A model generated the notes under the pieces. The model searched no databases. It was not told the origin of the DNA and saw only the letters and a program-made list of their open reading frames with translations. Below, one piece after another: positions 35,301 through 44,058 of a stretch of DNA of 64,000 nt. Within the stretch, counting starts at the first letter, position 1; every line of letters begins with the position of its first letter. Where the stretch lies: the NCBI RefSeq assembly GCF_000971965.1, contig NZ_KQ040795.1, positions 1 through 64,000 on the forward strand. Direction: 5' to 3'. Source of the stretch: Paenibacillus wulumuqiensis. GTDB taxonomy: Bacteria > Bacillota > Bacilli > Paenibacillales > Paenibacillaceae. The position numbers and the translations under genes were made by a program.

Positions 35301-35537
35301 GGGCAGCCTTTTATTGCGGCCGGCCCGGCGTGAAAATGTCTCTTTGGACGCAGCATTGACCGGTCCCGACTTGAGCTCGGCCAGTCGCAATCCCGATTGG
35401 GCAAAAGGACGCCGCCCTACCGGCAGTTCCATCCGGCGCATGACTTTCATCCATGCATCCACTTTAGGTTCCGACATTTCACCGGAAAAACAAAAAAATA
35501 CGTCTCCAATCCATATTCCATATAACGGTTGATCCAT
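32391..35537 (-). CDS. SNF2-family ATP-dependent helicase/translocase
   Basis: A 1048-residue Swi2/Snf2 protein of the bacterial type. The N-terminal half carries the SNF2-associated region ([11 protein letters not shown] to [17 protein letters not shown]); the core has motif I [12 protein letters not shown], motif II [8 protein letters not shown], motif III [18 protein letters not shown], and the C-terminal lobe [27 protein letters not shown] and TDRVFRIGQ. Such enzymes translocate on duplex DNA and remodel protein-DNA complexes; bacterial members are linked to RNA polymerase recycling or repair. GGGAG is 6 bases before the second of two adjacent ATGs, which I choose. Confidence 0.92.
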   Translation of the reverse strand: [1048 protein letters not shown]

Positions 35538-35772
35538 CATTGTCTCCCGTCCATCTCGGTCAAATCTTTACGATTGTAATAGTTAGTGTGTATTCTCATA
35601 ACAGGATATTCCTCTCCTTACACGTAAGCAAGCTTTCAGGCCATCCTGTGCATGGCATCTGCTTTCTGGATAAATGCAAATAAAGCAGGTATCTTATCCA
35701 TTATAAGGTTGGATGTTCGAAAATTCCATATACACTGTTAAAAATACAATAATTATAAGGGAGAAAATGATC

Positions 35773-36477
35773 ATGACAAATGCCATTTTGCTCGAAGTTA
35801 TCGCCACTACTGCGGAAGATGCACGAATCGCAGCCGCTGCCGGAGCGGACCGGATCGAACTGATTGCCGCCCAGCAGCAAGGCGGATTAACTCCCGAAAT
35901 GAATCTTGTCCAGCAGATTACAGCCGAGAGCAGCATACCGGTTCATGTCATGATTCGCCCGCACAGTCGCAGCTTTCAGTATACGGCTGACGAGCTGGAG
36001 CAGATGGTCCGCGATATCCGCCAGGTCACTGAACACACGCAGGCTGCCGCACTGGTGCTCGGTGTACTGAACGACCGCCAGCAGGTGGATGAGCCTGCCC
36101 TGAACCGACTTCTGGAAGCTGCGAATGGTCTGTCGGTTACTTTTCACCGGGCCTTTGACGAGATCCGGGATCAGGAGCAGGCACTGCATACACTGGCCCG
36201 CTATCCGGGGATTACGCGTATTCTTACTTCAGGCGGGCAGCCTTCCATACTGGATGCACGCGACAAGATTGTCCGGCTGGATAAGATCGCCCGCCAGCAT
36301 CAGATCCGCCTGCTCGCGGGAGCCGGACTGACGCTGGACACACTGGGAGAATTTGTCCGGGATACCGGAGTGCAGGAAGTCCATCTGGGCAGCGCTGTCC
36401 GGCAGCAAGGTGATATTCACCTGCCGCTGGATGCAGAGCGAATCCGTCAGGCCAAAGCGATATTGCTGTCCAGCTAA
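35773..36477 (+). CDS. cutC: copper homeostasis protein CutC
   Basis: A 234-residue TIM-barrel protein of the CutC family. Marks are LLEVIATTAEDARIAAAAGADRIELIAAQQQGGLTPE, then VHVMIRPHSRSF and the C-terminal LTSGGQPSIL and RLLAGAGLT. CutC is associated with copper tolerance in several bacteria, though its biochemical role is not settled. GGGAG is nine bases before the ATG at 35773; an ATG two codons earlier is too near. Divergent from the SNF2 gene and convergent with the ROK kinase, with a shared terminator. Confidence 0.93.
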   Translation: MTNAILLEVIATTAEDARIAAAAGADRIELIAAQQQGGLTPEMNLVQQITAESSIPVHVMIRPHSRSFQYTADELEQMVRDIRQVTEHTQAAALVLGVLNDRQQVDEPALNRLLEAANGLSVTFHRAFDEIRDQEQALHTLARYPGITRILTSGGQPSILDARDKIVRLDKIARQHQIRLLAGAGLTLDTLGEFVRDTGVQEVHLGSAVRQQGDIHLPLDAERIRQAKAILLSS

Positions 36478-36552
36478 CTACAGTATTTGTTCATATAATT
36501 ATACTATTGTATCTGCACGTTCTCATCCGACCACCTGCAGCCCATTCGCAAA

Positions 36553-36590
36553 TAAAAAGCAGACAGAAATTTATCTGCCTGCTTTTTTTC
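36553..36590. terminator. bidirectional terminator between cutC and the ROK kinase
   Basis: AAAAAGCAG...CTGCTTTTTTT with an inner AGACAG/CTGCCT imperfect stem, flanked by A and T runs. It overlaps the last codons of the ROK gene by two bases and can serve both convergent genes. Confidence 0.8.
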
Positions 36591-37518
36591 ACTTTTTCAT
36601 CCGGTGATTCTGCATGGCAATCCGGGCGGCCCCCACCATTCCTGCCTGATTGCCGAGCAGTGCCGGCTCCAGCAGTACCGGTCTGCCGCCCAGTTCATCA
36701 ATACGCTGTACCAGGAGCGGCCACCATGTTTCACGTGTAACAATAACGCCCCCGCCAATAATAACGGCCTGCGGATCAAAGATCTGATCAATATTAATAA
36801 TGGTACTGGCAAAGTCATTAATCCAGTTATCCAGCAAGTATCGCGCTTCTGCATCTCCTGCCCGTGCGGCATCCATCAGATCGGATAATCCCCACCCCGC
36901 ATGATAATCGGCGGCAATTCGGTTGAGTGCCCGTCCGGAAATGTACTGCTCCACACAGCCTCTTTTGCCGCAGTTGCATGGCAGACCGCCGGGATGCAGA
37001 ATCATGTGTCCCAGCTCTCCGGCACCGCCGTACTGACCGGAAATAATCTCTCCATAATGCACCAGCGCTCCGCCTACTCCGGTACCGATTGTCAGCATAA
37101 TCCAGGAGCGAATGACCGCTGCCGCACCGATCCAGTCTTCTCCCGCTGCTGCTGCATGGGCATCATTCACGGTATAGACCGGCAGACCGGTAGATTCCAT
37201 GACCCGCTCCGCCAGGCGTAGCCCTTTCCAGCCGGGAAGATTATCGGTTGCATCGATAACGATTCCTTTTTCCCGGTCGATCCGGCCTGCCGATCCGATA
37301 CCGATGCCATGGATAGTAATGAATTGTTTTTTGACACTGTCGTAGACAATGCTTTTCAATTCATTGGCAATATAGAGGACACGGTTCAGGATAAATTCCG
37401 CTCCCTGCTCCGCCTGGGTAGGCAGCTCCATCCGCTCAATCATCTGACCCTGTTCGTTCACCAGTGCACCCTTGATTCCGGTGCCGCCGATATCTATACC
37501 AATCCAGCAAGATTCCAT
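36589..37518 (-). CDS. ROK-family sugar kinase
   Basis: A 309-residue ROK protein without a DNA-binding domain, so a kinase and not a repressor. The phosphate loop is IGIDIGGTGIKG near the N-terminus, followed by the catalytic VNDAHAAAAGE (catalytic Asp), and the zinc site HxxxxxGLPCNCGKRGCVEQ. Glucose or N-acetylmannosamine/allose kinases share these. GGAG lies 9 bases before the ATG. It stands downstream of the alpha-glucosidase gene on the same strand, separated by a strong terminator, and would phosphorylate the glucose released there; this link is inference. Confidence 0.88.
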   Translation of the reverse strand: MESCWIGIDIGGTGIKGALVNEQGQMIERMELPTQAEQGAEFILNRVLYIANELKSIVYDSVKKQFITIHGIGIGSAGRIDREKGIVIDATDNLPGWKGLRLAERVMESTGLPVYTVNDAHAAAAGEDWIGAAAVIRSWIMLTIGTGVGGALVHYGEIISGQYGGAGELGHMILHPGGLPCNCGKRGCVEQYISGRALNRIAADYHAGWGLSDLMDAARAGDAEARYLLDNWINDFASTIINIDQIFDPQAVIIGGGVIVTRETWWPLLVQRIDELGGRPVLLEPALLGNQAGMVGAARIAMQNHRMKK

Positions 37519-37727
37519 ATTGATCATCTCCATGAGCTTGAATGTGTTATGTAGTATCAAGGATATATACAATGTTATCGTGTATTTTCAGGGAAAACGT
37601 TAGCTTTTCCTCTAACTCTCGGCTATATCCATTATATGCTATCCAGCGTACCTATTAACAAATTCCATTGTTTACTTATAAAGGTATATACAGCGTATCA
37701 TAAAGAAACTTGCCATGGAGGAATATG

Positions 37728-37770
37728 AAAAAAAAGAGCAGGCAGCCAATTGTACCGGCCGCCTGCTCTT
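37728..37770 (-). terminator. terminator after the GH31 gene
   Basis: On the minus strand AAGAGCAGGC and GCCTGCTCTT pair, with an inner GGCC/GGC-type stem, followed by eight T. It separates the glucosidase from the ROK kinase. Confidence 0.88.
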
Positions 37771-37806
37771 CGTTCATTTCAACCTTGCCTTTCCTTATTC
37801 CATAAA

Positions 37807-40251
37807 TTACGCCCGCAGAATCAGCTGTTCCAGCTGACGATCCGGAATCTGGATCAGAATATCTCCGCTGCTGTCATCCAGACTCCAGCCGATCTGCCCT
37901 GCAGCCAGTTCATCCAGTGTAATCCGCTCCAGCTGGTCGATGCCAGCTGGCGTGAATGCCGGCTGCCGGAGTGTAAAGCGCAGATGCTCACGCTGCGCCT
38001 GATAGCCATCATCCATATAACGGATCGACAGTGCCAGTGCTCCCTCTTCACCGCTCACCCGGATATGCAGTCTGGAGTATTTGCCGTTCTCATGGGCAAA
38101 TGTCTCGCCATCATCTTCATACAGCGTATATTCCGCCTGGAACGAACTTTTTGCCTCCGCTCCATAAATATGGAAGGTGACCACATCATCTGCCCGGTGA
38201 TCGGCGGCATATTGACGCAGCTCCCCTTCGGCAATAATCGCTCCGGCGCGAATATACATCGGCATTACATCCAGCGGAGCAGGTGCCAGAATATGACGGC
38301 CGCCTTCATGCTTCTCGCCGGTCCAGTAATCATGCCAGATGCCTTCCGGCAGATAGACCGTACGGCAATCGGTATCCGGGCGGTACACCGGGGCAATCAT
38401 CACATCCGGACCGAGCAGGAATTGATCGCACAGATTGGTCACTTTCGGATCTCTTGGATATTCCAGCAGAACCGGGCGGAGGATCGGCATGCCTGTTCGG
38501 GAAGATTCATAGAACAGATTGTACAGATGCGGCATCCATCGGTAGCGCAGGCTGATATACTCGCGAATAATATCTTCCACCTGCTCGCCGAACGACCACG
38601 GCTCCTGTCGTATCGTCCCAATCGCCGAGTGGTTGCGGCAGTAAGGGAAAAAGGCTCCCATCTGCGTCCAGCGCACCAGCAGCTGGTCCGATGTATGATG
38701 CGCGAATCCGCCAATATCCGGTCCGGCAAAAGGCAGCCCGGACAATCCCATATTCAGAATCATCGGCATCGCCATCGCCATATGCTCCCAGAAGCTGCGA
38801 TTGTCCCCGGTCCATATCGCCGCATACCGCTGAATACCCGAGTAGCCGGCCCGTGTCAGTACAAAGGGACGCCTGCCGTTCATATGCTGCTTCATGCCTT
38901 CATAGGTCGCTTTGGACATCAGCATGCCATACAGATTGTGGATCTCCTCATGGGTCATCGGATCGCCATCATTCAGATGCATCACATCCGGGTCCATCGT
39001 CTTCAGCTCATTGAATACAGCGGGTTCATTCATATCATTCCAGATGCCATCGATTCCGAGCGATGTATAGAATGCATGATGATCTCCCCACCACTGGGCG
39101 GTACGGGTCTCTGTAAAGTCCGGAAAAGCACTGATGCCCGGCCATACATTACCATAATAAATATCCCCTTCCAGATGGCGACAGAAATGCTCTTCCTGCA
39201 CCCCTTCCCGGTAAATCCGATACTTGGGATCTTTTTTCACTCCCGGATCGACGATCGGGATAATACGAATACCCATTTCCTTGAGCTCGGCGATCATGCC
39301 TTTCGGATCAGGGAAACGAATCTTGTCAAATGTAAACACCCGGTACTCATCCATATAGTGAATATCCAGATAGATTACGTCACACGGGATATTTTTCTCG
39401 CGGAAACTGTGGGCCAGCTCCATCACTTCCTGCTGGTCCATATAGCTGTACCGGGACTGATGATAGCCGAGTGCCCATTTGGGAGGCAGCGTAATCCGTC
39501 CGGTCAGAGCGGTATAGCGGCGCACCACATCCTTGATCTCCGGTCCATAGATGAAATAAATATCATACGATCCGGTCGTGCAGCCAATCGTGTAAGCGAC
39601 TCCATGAGAGCGCATATCAAAATCCGAACGACCGGGATTATCCAAAAACACTCCGTAAGTGGAGCCTTGGTGCATATGAATCAGCAGCGGAATCGATTCA
39701 TACAGCGCTTCGATCTCCGGCATATGCGGCGCATAGACATCGGTATTCCACATCGTATACCGCTCACCACGCTTATCCAGGAAGCTCGACTTTTCGCCCA
39801 GTCCATAGAAATGGGAATCTTCCTGCATATTAAACAGCGCATTGGTCGCTCCGCGCGGCGTCCAGCTGATACTTTCCTGACGAGCAATCTCGCTGCCTTC
39901 ATGATCCTTTACAGTTAGTGCAAACGTTTGCTTATCAAGGGTGACGACAAGCATCGATGTGCGGAAAATAAGTTCCTGTTCGCTCTCTTCCACGTCCGGC
40001 CTGATGATTTCCTTTTGCGGCAGTACAGCGATGGTCGTCGACAGATCGAGCACACCTTCACTGAATACTTTGAAACGGAATTCCGCGTCCGACAAAAATA
40101 CCAGTGCGGCTCCGGCATTCTGTCCATGACAGAGATAGGCACCGTCGTATTCTCTCCATTCTCGCAGCTGGCCAAATGAACTCCAGACTTCCTGGACTGC
40201 AGGGCCGTCGACCTTGTCCGGGTGTATTGCTTCGCTTGTATCTTCCATCAT
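37807..40251 (-). CDS. GH31 alpha-glucosidase
   Basis: An 814-residue glycoside hydrolase family 31 enzyme, cytoplasmic (no signal peptide). The N-terminal beta-sandwich holds FYGLGEKSS; the barrel has the nucleophile in IWNDMNEPAVF (about Asp406) and the acid/base in WTGDNRSFWE (about Asp483), then RSH-like and FxPYCRNHSA; the C-terminal part has the proximal and distal beta domains. It releases glucose from the non-reducing end of alpha-glucosides. GGAGGG precedes the ATG. Two cre matches, one upstream and one inside the gene, point to CcpA control. It forms a function group with the ABC genes upstream. Confidence 0.93.
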   Translation of the reverse strand: MMEDTSEAIHPDKVDGPAVQEVWSSFGQLREWREYDGAYLCHGQNAGAALVFLSDAEFRFKVFSEGVLDLSTTIAVLPQKEIIRPDVEESEQELIFRTSMLVVTLDKQTFALTVKDHEGSEIARQESISWTPRGATNALFNMQEDSHFYGLGEKSSFLDKRGERYTMWNTDVYAPHMPEIEALYESIPLLIHMHQGSTYGVFLDNPGRSDFDMRSHGVAYTIGCTTGSYDIYFIYGPEIKDVVRRYTALTGRITLPPKWALGYHQSRYSYMDQQEVMELAHSFREKNIPCDVIYLDIHYMDEYRVFTFDKIRFPDPKGMIAELKEMGIRIIPIVDPGVKKDPKYRIYREGVQEEHFCRHLEGDIYYGNVWPGISAFPDFTETRTAQWWGDHHAFYTSLGIDGIWNDMNEPAVFNELKTMDPDVMHLNDGDPMTHEEIHNLYGMLMSKATYEGMKQHMNGRRPFVLTRAGYSGIQRYAAIWTGDNRSFWEHMAMAMPMILNMGLSGLPFAGPDIGGFAHHTSDQLLVRWTQMGAFFPYCRNHSAIGTIRQEPWSFGEQVEDIIREYISLRYRWMPHLYNLFYESSRTGMPILRPVLLEYPRDPKVTNLCDQFLLGPDVMIAPVYRPDTDCRTVYLPEGIWHDYWTGEKHEGGRHILAPAPLDVMPMYIRAGAIIAEGELRQYAADHRADDVVTFHIYGAEAKSSFQAEYTLYEDDGETFAHENGKYSRLHIRVSGEEGALALSIRYMDDGYQAQREHLRFTLRQPAFTPAGIDQLERITLDELAAGQIGWSLDDSSGDILIQIPDRQLEQLILRA
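39919..39932. promoter_or_regulatory. cre match inside the GH31 gene
   Basis: TGCAAACGTTTGCT has a perfect GCAAACGTTTGC palindrome and fits the WTGNAANCGNWNNCW cre consensus. It lies about 105 codons into the gene, a position where CcpA can act as a roadblock. Confidence 0.5.
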
Positions 40252-40450
40252 CGTATATTCCCTCCAAATGTGGTGGTGTAGTACCTATGAATTCCGGGAT
40301 GACTGAACCTGCTGCTGCCTGTATAACATGCTGTCTTCGCTGATCCAAATAAGAGTACAGAGCGTGCTGATTATAAATGTATATAAGCTATGTAACTCCC
40401 ATTTAATCCGCTATGTAGAAAATCCATGATATTTGGCATCATATCATTTG

Positions 40451-40464
40451 TGGTAGCGTTTGCA
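40451..40464. promoter_or_regulatory. cre match upstream of GH31
   Basis: TGGTAGCGTTTGCA fits TGNNANCGNTNNCA, the catabolite-response element bound by CcpA. It lies about 200 bases before the glucosidase start codon. Confidence 0.5.
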
Positions 40465-40651
40465 CAATAGGGAGTATACAGATTATTATCCTTGTGAAGA
40501 GGGGTTTTTCTTACTATTTTGCGATTATTCTGGTATATACACTAATTTGCAAATAACCGAAATATTATCATAAATAACTGCGATCATTAAGCAAGTAAAG
40601 CAAATACGTTTTTATCTGCGTTCTTACCTGATATAGCAGCCAGCAGATTTT

Positions 40652-40695
40652 GCGAAAAAGAAAAAGCAGCCGTAGATCGCTCCATCGGCTGCTTT
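40652..40695 (-). terminator. terminator after the binding-protein gene
   Basis: On the minus strand AAAGCAGCCG and CGGCTGCTTT pair around a 13-base loop, followed by TTTTCTTTTTC. Confidence 0.85.
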
Positions 40696-40719
40696 AATTA
40701 TATTTTCCGAACTTATGGG

Positions 40720-41994
40720 TTAGCGCAGCTGTAGATTGACCCACTGCTCCTGCATCTGCTGCAGCATGCCCTGTCGGTCCAGCTCGCCGGCCAGATAGGC
40801 CTGCATCGTGCTGCCATAGTCCTTGCTCAATCCCATCGGGAATTTCGGGAATATCCACGGCAGAATCTTGCCTGCATCGTTGTACTTCACAATATCGGCT
40901 CCGATTGGGCCGAGCTGTTTGTCGGACGTCGGAATATTTTTGAACGCCGGAATAAACTTGAATTCGTCGGTAATGTAGCGTTTGCCTGTCTCCGAGCTGA
41001 CGAGCCAGTTAAGGAACTCTTTAGCTTCCTCTTTAACCGGGGAATTTTTGTTAACGACCCAGTTGTTCGGTACCCGTACATAGACACGGTCATTCTCTTC
41101 CTTGTTGTTGTTGATCGGCATCGGCATCAGACCGATATTCATATCCGGCTTAATTCCGTCGATCTGTACCTGTGTCCAGTTCCCCTGCTGCATCATGGCA
41201 GCTTTGCCATTGGCAAACAGGGTGACCTGGGTATTGTAATCGGTAGTCAGCGGATTGGCGTTGCCATATTTGACCATCAGATCGAGCAGATTGAGCCATT
41301 CGTCGAACTTGGCATTGCCCGGGATCTGGGCCGTGCCATTATCCAGCTGCTCCAGGAATGCATTGGGATCATCCTGATGGGCAAATGGAATCGTCACGTT
41401 ATGGTTGCCCAGCACCCACCATTCCTGAAATCCGTTGGAAAACGGAGTATATCCTGCCGCCTTGAGCTTCTCGCAGGCAGCTCTCAGCTCATCAATCGTT
41501 GTCGGCACTTCTGTAATGCCGACCTTTTTGAAAATATCCTTGTTGTAAATAAATCCATAGCCTTCCAGACCGTTCGGCTGGCCGTAGATATGACCATCCT
41601 TGCTGATCTGCTCGGCTGCCCCATCCACGATATTTTTGACCCATGGCTGGTCGGACATGTCTTCCAGGTATTCGAGCCACAGATTCATCTCTTCATCTCC
41701 ACCATTGGTGAAAATATCCGGTTCATCCCCGGCAGCGAATTTGGCTTTGAGGGAGGCGGCATAATCGGCTCCACCACCGACCGATTGAATCTCCAGCTCC
41801 ACATCGGGATGCTCTTTCTCGTATTCTGCTTTGAGCTTGCTCAGGGCGTCGGCAATCTCGACCTTGCCCTGGTAAATATGAATGACCTTTTTGCCGTCAG
41901 CGGTCACATTGCCGCCCTGCTGGTTCCCGCATCCGGCGATCAGCAGTGACAGGCTGAGCAGCGCGGTAAGCGGGATGAGCCATAACTTTTTCAT
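40720..41994 (-). CDS. sugar ABC transporter solute-binding lipoprotein
   Basis: A 424-residue extracellular binding protein of the family 1 (MalE/MsmE) type. Lipoprotein signal with LLIAGC (Cys22); then the binding core with HIYQGKVEIADALSKLKAEY, DIFTNGGDEEMNLW, AMMQQGNWT and the late FLNWLVSSETGKRYI. It captures oligosaccharides outside the cell for the two permeases encoded upstream. AGGAGG is 7 bases before the ATG. It is the last gene of its operon, 181 bases after the second permease, which is unusual because binding-protein genes usually lead. The glucosidase next to it suggests alpha-glucosides as substrate. Confidence 0.9.
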   Translation of the reverse strand: MKKLWLIPLTALLSLSLLIAGCGNQQGGNVTADGKKVIHIYQGKVEIADALSKLKAEYEKEHPDVELEIQSVGGGADYAASLKAKFAAGDEPDIFTNGGDEEMNLWLEYLEDMSDQPWVKNIVDGAAEQISKDGHIYGQPNGLEGYGFIYNKDIFKKVGITEVPTTIDELRAACEKLKAAGYTPFSNGFQEWWVLGNHNVTIPFAHQDDPNAFLEQLDNGTAQIPGNAKFDEWLNLLDLMVKYGNANPLTTDYNTQVTLFANGKAAMMQQGNWTQVQIDGIKPDMNIGLMPMPINNNKEENDRVYVRVPNNWVVNKNSPVKEEAKEFLNWLVSSETGKRYITDEFKFIPAFKNIPTSDKQLGPIGADIVKYNDAGKILPWIFPKFPMGLSKDYGSTMQAYLAGELDRQGMLQQMQEQWVNLQLR

Positions 41995-42175
41995 TGAAGG
42001 TCCTCCTGTCTTTCTGGGCTTGGCTGGGGTTGTGCAGCATTATTCCAATATGATTTGTATGCGTCGTGCACGGGTCGTACATGGATTGCCATATCTATGG
42101 ATATGCATCATGCATGAACTGTCTAATCCATGAAGATCATCGCTACCCCTGTCTATTGCAGGATGATTGCCTGTA

Positions 42176-43012
42176 TTATCCTTTGACCGATCCGGCAGTG
42201 ATGCCCTGGATAATGTAACGCTGAAGGAACAGGAAGAAGATAATGATCGGCGTGATACCCAATACGAGCGCCGGCAGCGCCATATCCCACTGCTTGGTAT
42301 ATTGGCCAAAGAAACTGTACGTCGCGATCGGAATCGTGCGCAGCTCGGGACTGGACAGCATCAGTGACGGCAGCAGATAATCATTCCAGATCCACAGCGT
42401 GTTCAGGATAATGACTGTAACGAACATCGGCATCATGAGCGGACATACGATCCGGAAAAAGACGCCGTAACGGTTGGAGCCATCGACACGTGCCGCCTGT
42501 TCAATCTCCAGCGGTACGTTTTTGACAAAACCGTGGAACAGGAAGATCGATAGCGGCGCCCCAAAGCCCAGATAGCTGATGATCAGACCGATCATGCTGT
42601 TATTCAAACGATAAGTGCTCGCCATCTCCATCAGCGGCAGCATAATTGATTGAAAAGGAATCACCATCGCGGCGACGAAGACAAAGTACAAGATTCGGTT
42701 GAACCGGCTCGGATGACGCACCATCTGGTACGCCGCCATCGAGCTGATCAGCACCAGCAGCAGATCACTCACAACAGTAACGATCAGCGAGTTTTTGAAA
42801 GCGGACGGAAAGTCGATCGCTTTCCACGCTTCCACATAGTTGCTCCATACAAACTGCTGCGGCCAGGACGCCGAGTTGGACAGGATATCACCAAATGTTT
42901 TGACTGAGTTGATAATCAGAAAATAAAACGGGATCAGGAACACCAGTCCCAGTAAAATAACGACAATTTCCAGAATCAATGTACGGGCGCTGTATTTGCT
43001 TTGTACGTCCAT
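42176..43012 (-). CDS. carbohydrate ABC transporter permease (MalG type)
   Basis: A 278-residue inner-membrane permease with six hydrophobic helices. The cytoplasmic EAA loop reads EIEQAARVDGSNRYGVFFRIVCPLMMP, the site that docks the ATPase. It forms the channel with the MalF-type partner. Its ATG overlaps the partner's stop by one base (TAATG), so synthesis is coupled. The ATPase subunit is not in this window; many Bacillales use a shared MsmX-like ATPase. Confidence 0.92.
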   Translation of the reverse strand: MDVQSKYSARTLILEIVVILLGLVFLIPFYFLIINSVKTFGDILSNSASWPQQFVWSNYVEAWKAIDFPSAFKNSLIVTVVSDLLLVLISSMAAYQMVRHPSRFNRILYFVFVAAMVIPFQSIMLPLMEMASTYRLNNSMIGLIISYLGFGAPLSIFLFHGFVKNVPLEIEQAARVDGSNRYGVFFRIVCPLMMPMFVTVIILNTLWIWNDYLLPSLMLSSPELRTIPIATYSFFGQYTKQWDMALPALVLGITPIIIFFLFLQRYIIQGITAGSVKG

Positions 43013-43941
43013 TACATTTCAACCTCCCTGCTCTTGGTAGCACGTACCTGGATACTGGTAATGATAGCGACGATGACGAAGAAGATAACCGCTTTGGCGG
43101 TACCCAGTCCGAGACGGTTGTTGGTAAAGGCTTCATTGTAAATATCCAGTGCGACCGATTCGGTAGCCTTGAACGGTCCGCCTCCGGTCAGCGCCAGGTT
43201 GAGATCGAACATTTTGAACGCCCAGGAGATCGCCAGGAACAAACAGATCGTTACAGCAGGCATGATCAGCGGCAGGATAATATTGCGGATGACCTGCCAG
43301 CGGCTGGCTCCATCAATCTCTGCCGATTCCAGTACGTCCTTGGGAATATTGTTAAGTGCAGAGATGTAAATAACCATCAGATAGCCGGCTGTCTGCCAGA
43401 CGAATACAATGACGATTCCCCAGAAAGAAGTCGCCCGGTCACCGAGCCACGGCAGGTTGAACAGCGACCAACCGGTGGCTTCCCCAACCGCGGAGAATCC
43501 ACGGATAAAGATAAACTGCCAGATAAACCCGAGCAGCAGACCACCAATCATGTTCGGCATAAAGAAGACCGTTCTAAGTATGTTTCTCGTGCGAAGCGGT
43601 TTGGTCAGTAAGTACGCAAGGACAAATCCCAGCAAATTGGTCACGATAATGCCGACAATGGTGAATCTGACGGTGAACCAGAACGCGTTACGGAAATCGG
43701 GGTCTTTGGTGAGGATGTGGGTGTAGTTTTCAATCCCGATCCAGTTGATCTGGCGGGAGATACCGTTCCAGTCTGTGAAAGAGTAATATACGCCCAGGAA
43801 GAAAGGAACAATCACAATGAAAAGGAAGAAAAATGTGGCAGGTCCTACAAATACAAGCTGCTGAATCCACTGCGACAGCTTGCGCTGGCCCGATGTCCGG
43901 GTAACATGGCGTGCTGCCTGTGCCGCTCTGGTATCGTTCAT
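43012..43941 (-). CDS. carbohydrate ABC transporter permease (MalF type)
   Basis: A 309-residue permease with six or more hydrophobic helices; the opening is Arg-rich and cytoplasmic. The EAA loop is DVLESAEIDGASRWQVIRNIILPLIMP. I place the start at the ATG at 43941 (MNDTRAAQAARH), because a GGGG stretch lies about 8 bases upstream and the upstream in-frame sequence is not protein-like. First gene of the three-gene transport operon, with a cre match about 100 bases before it. Confidence 0.9.
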   Translation of the reverse strand: MNDTRAAQAARHVTRTSGQRKLSQWIQQLVFVGPATFFFLFIVIVPFFLGVYYSFTDWNGISRQINWIGIENYTHILTKDPDFRNAFWFTVRFTIVGIIVTNLLGFVLAYLLTKPLRTRNILRTVFFMPNMIGGLLLGFIWQFIFIRGFSAVGEATGWSLFNLPWLGDRATSFWGIVIVFVWQTAGYLMVIYISALNNIPKDVLESAEIDGASRWQVIRNIILPLIMPAVTICLFLAISWAFKMFDLNLALTGGGPFKATESVALDIYNEAFTNNRLGLGTAKAVIFFVIVAIITSIQVRATKSREVEM

Positions 43942-44044
43942 GCTTCCAACCCCTTTAATAGTCGACTTTTTCCATATTCTTATTCGCAATATATTGTTAT
44001 ATACCCAAACATTGTCAGAATGATGACATTTGGGCATGTTTTTT

Positions 44045-44058
44045 TGTAAACGCAATCA
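44045..44058. promoter_or_regulatory. cre match upstream of the ABC operon
   Basis: TGTAAACGCAATCA fits the WTGNAANCGNWNNCW cre form. It stands about 104 bases before the first permease start, where it could block transcription. Confidence 0.5.

Larger units (their letters stand above)
40252..40719. other. upstream region of the GH31 gene
   Basis: About 470 bases. It contains a cre match (40451-40464) and the terminator of the binding-protein gene (40652-40695). I see no gene. The region near the glucosidase is less AT-rich and must contain the promoter. Confidence 0.5.

Noticed and set aside
37750-39918. Very long plus-strand open frame opposite the glucosidase gene
   Set aside because: It is the reverse reading of the GH31 coding sequence, which has catalytic motifs and a ribosome site; the plus-strand product has no domain.
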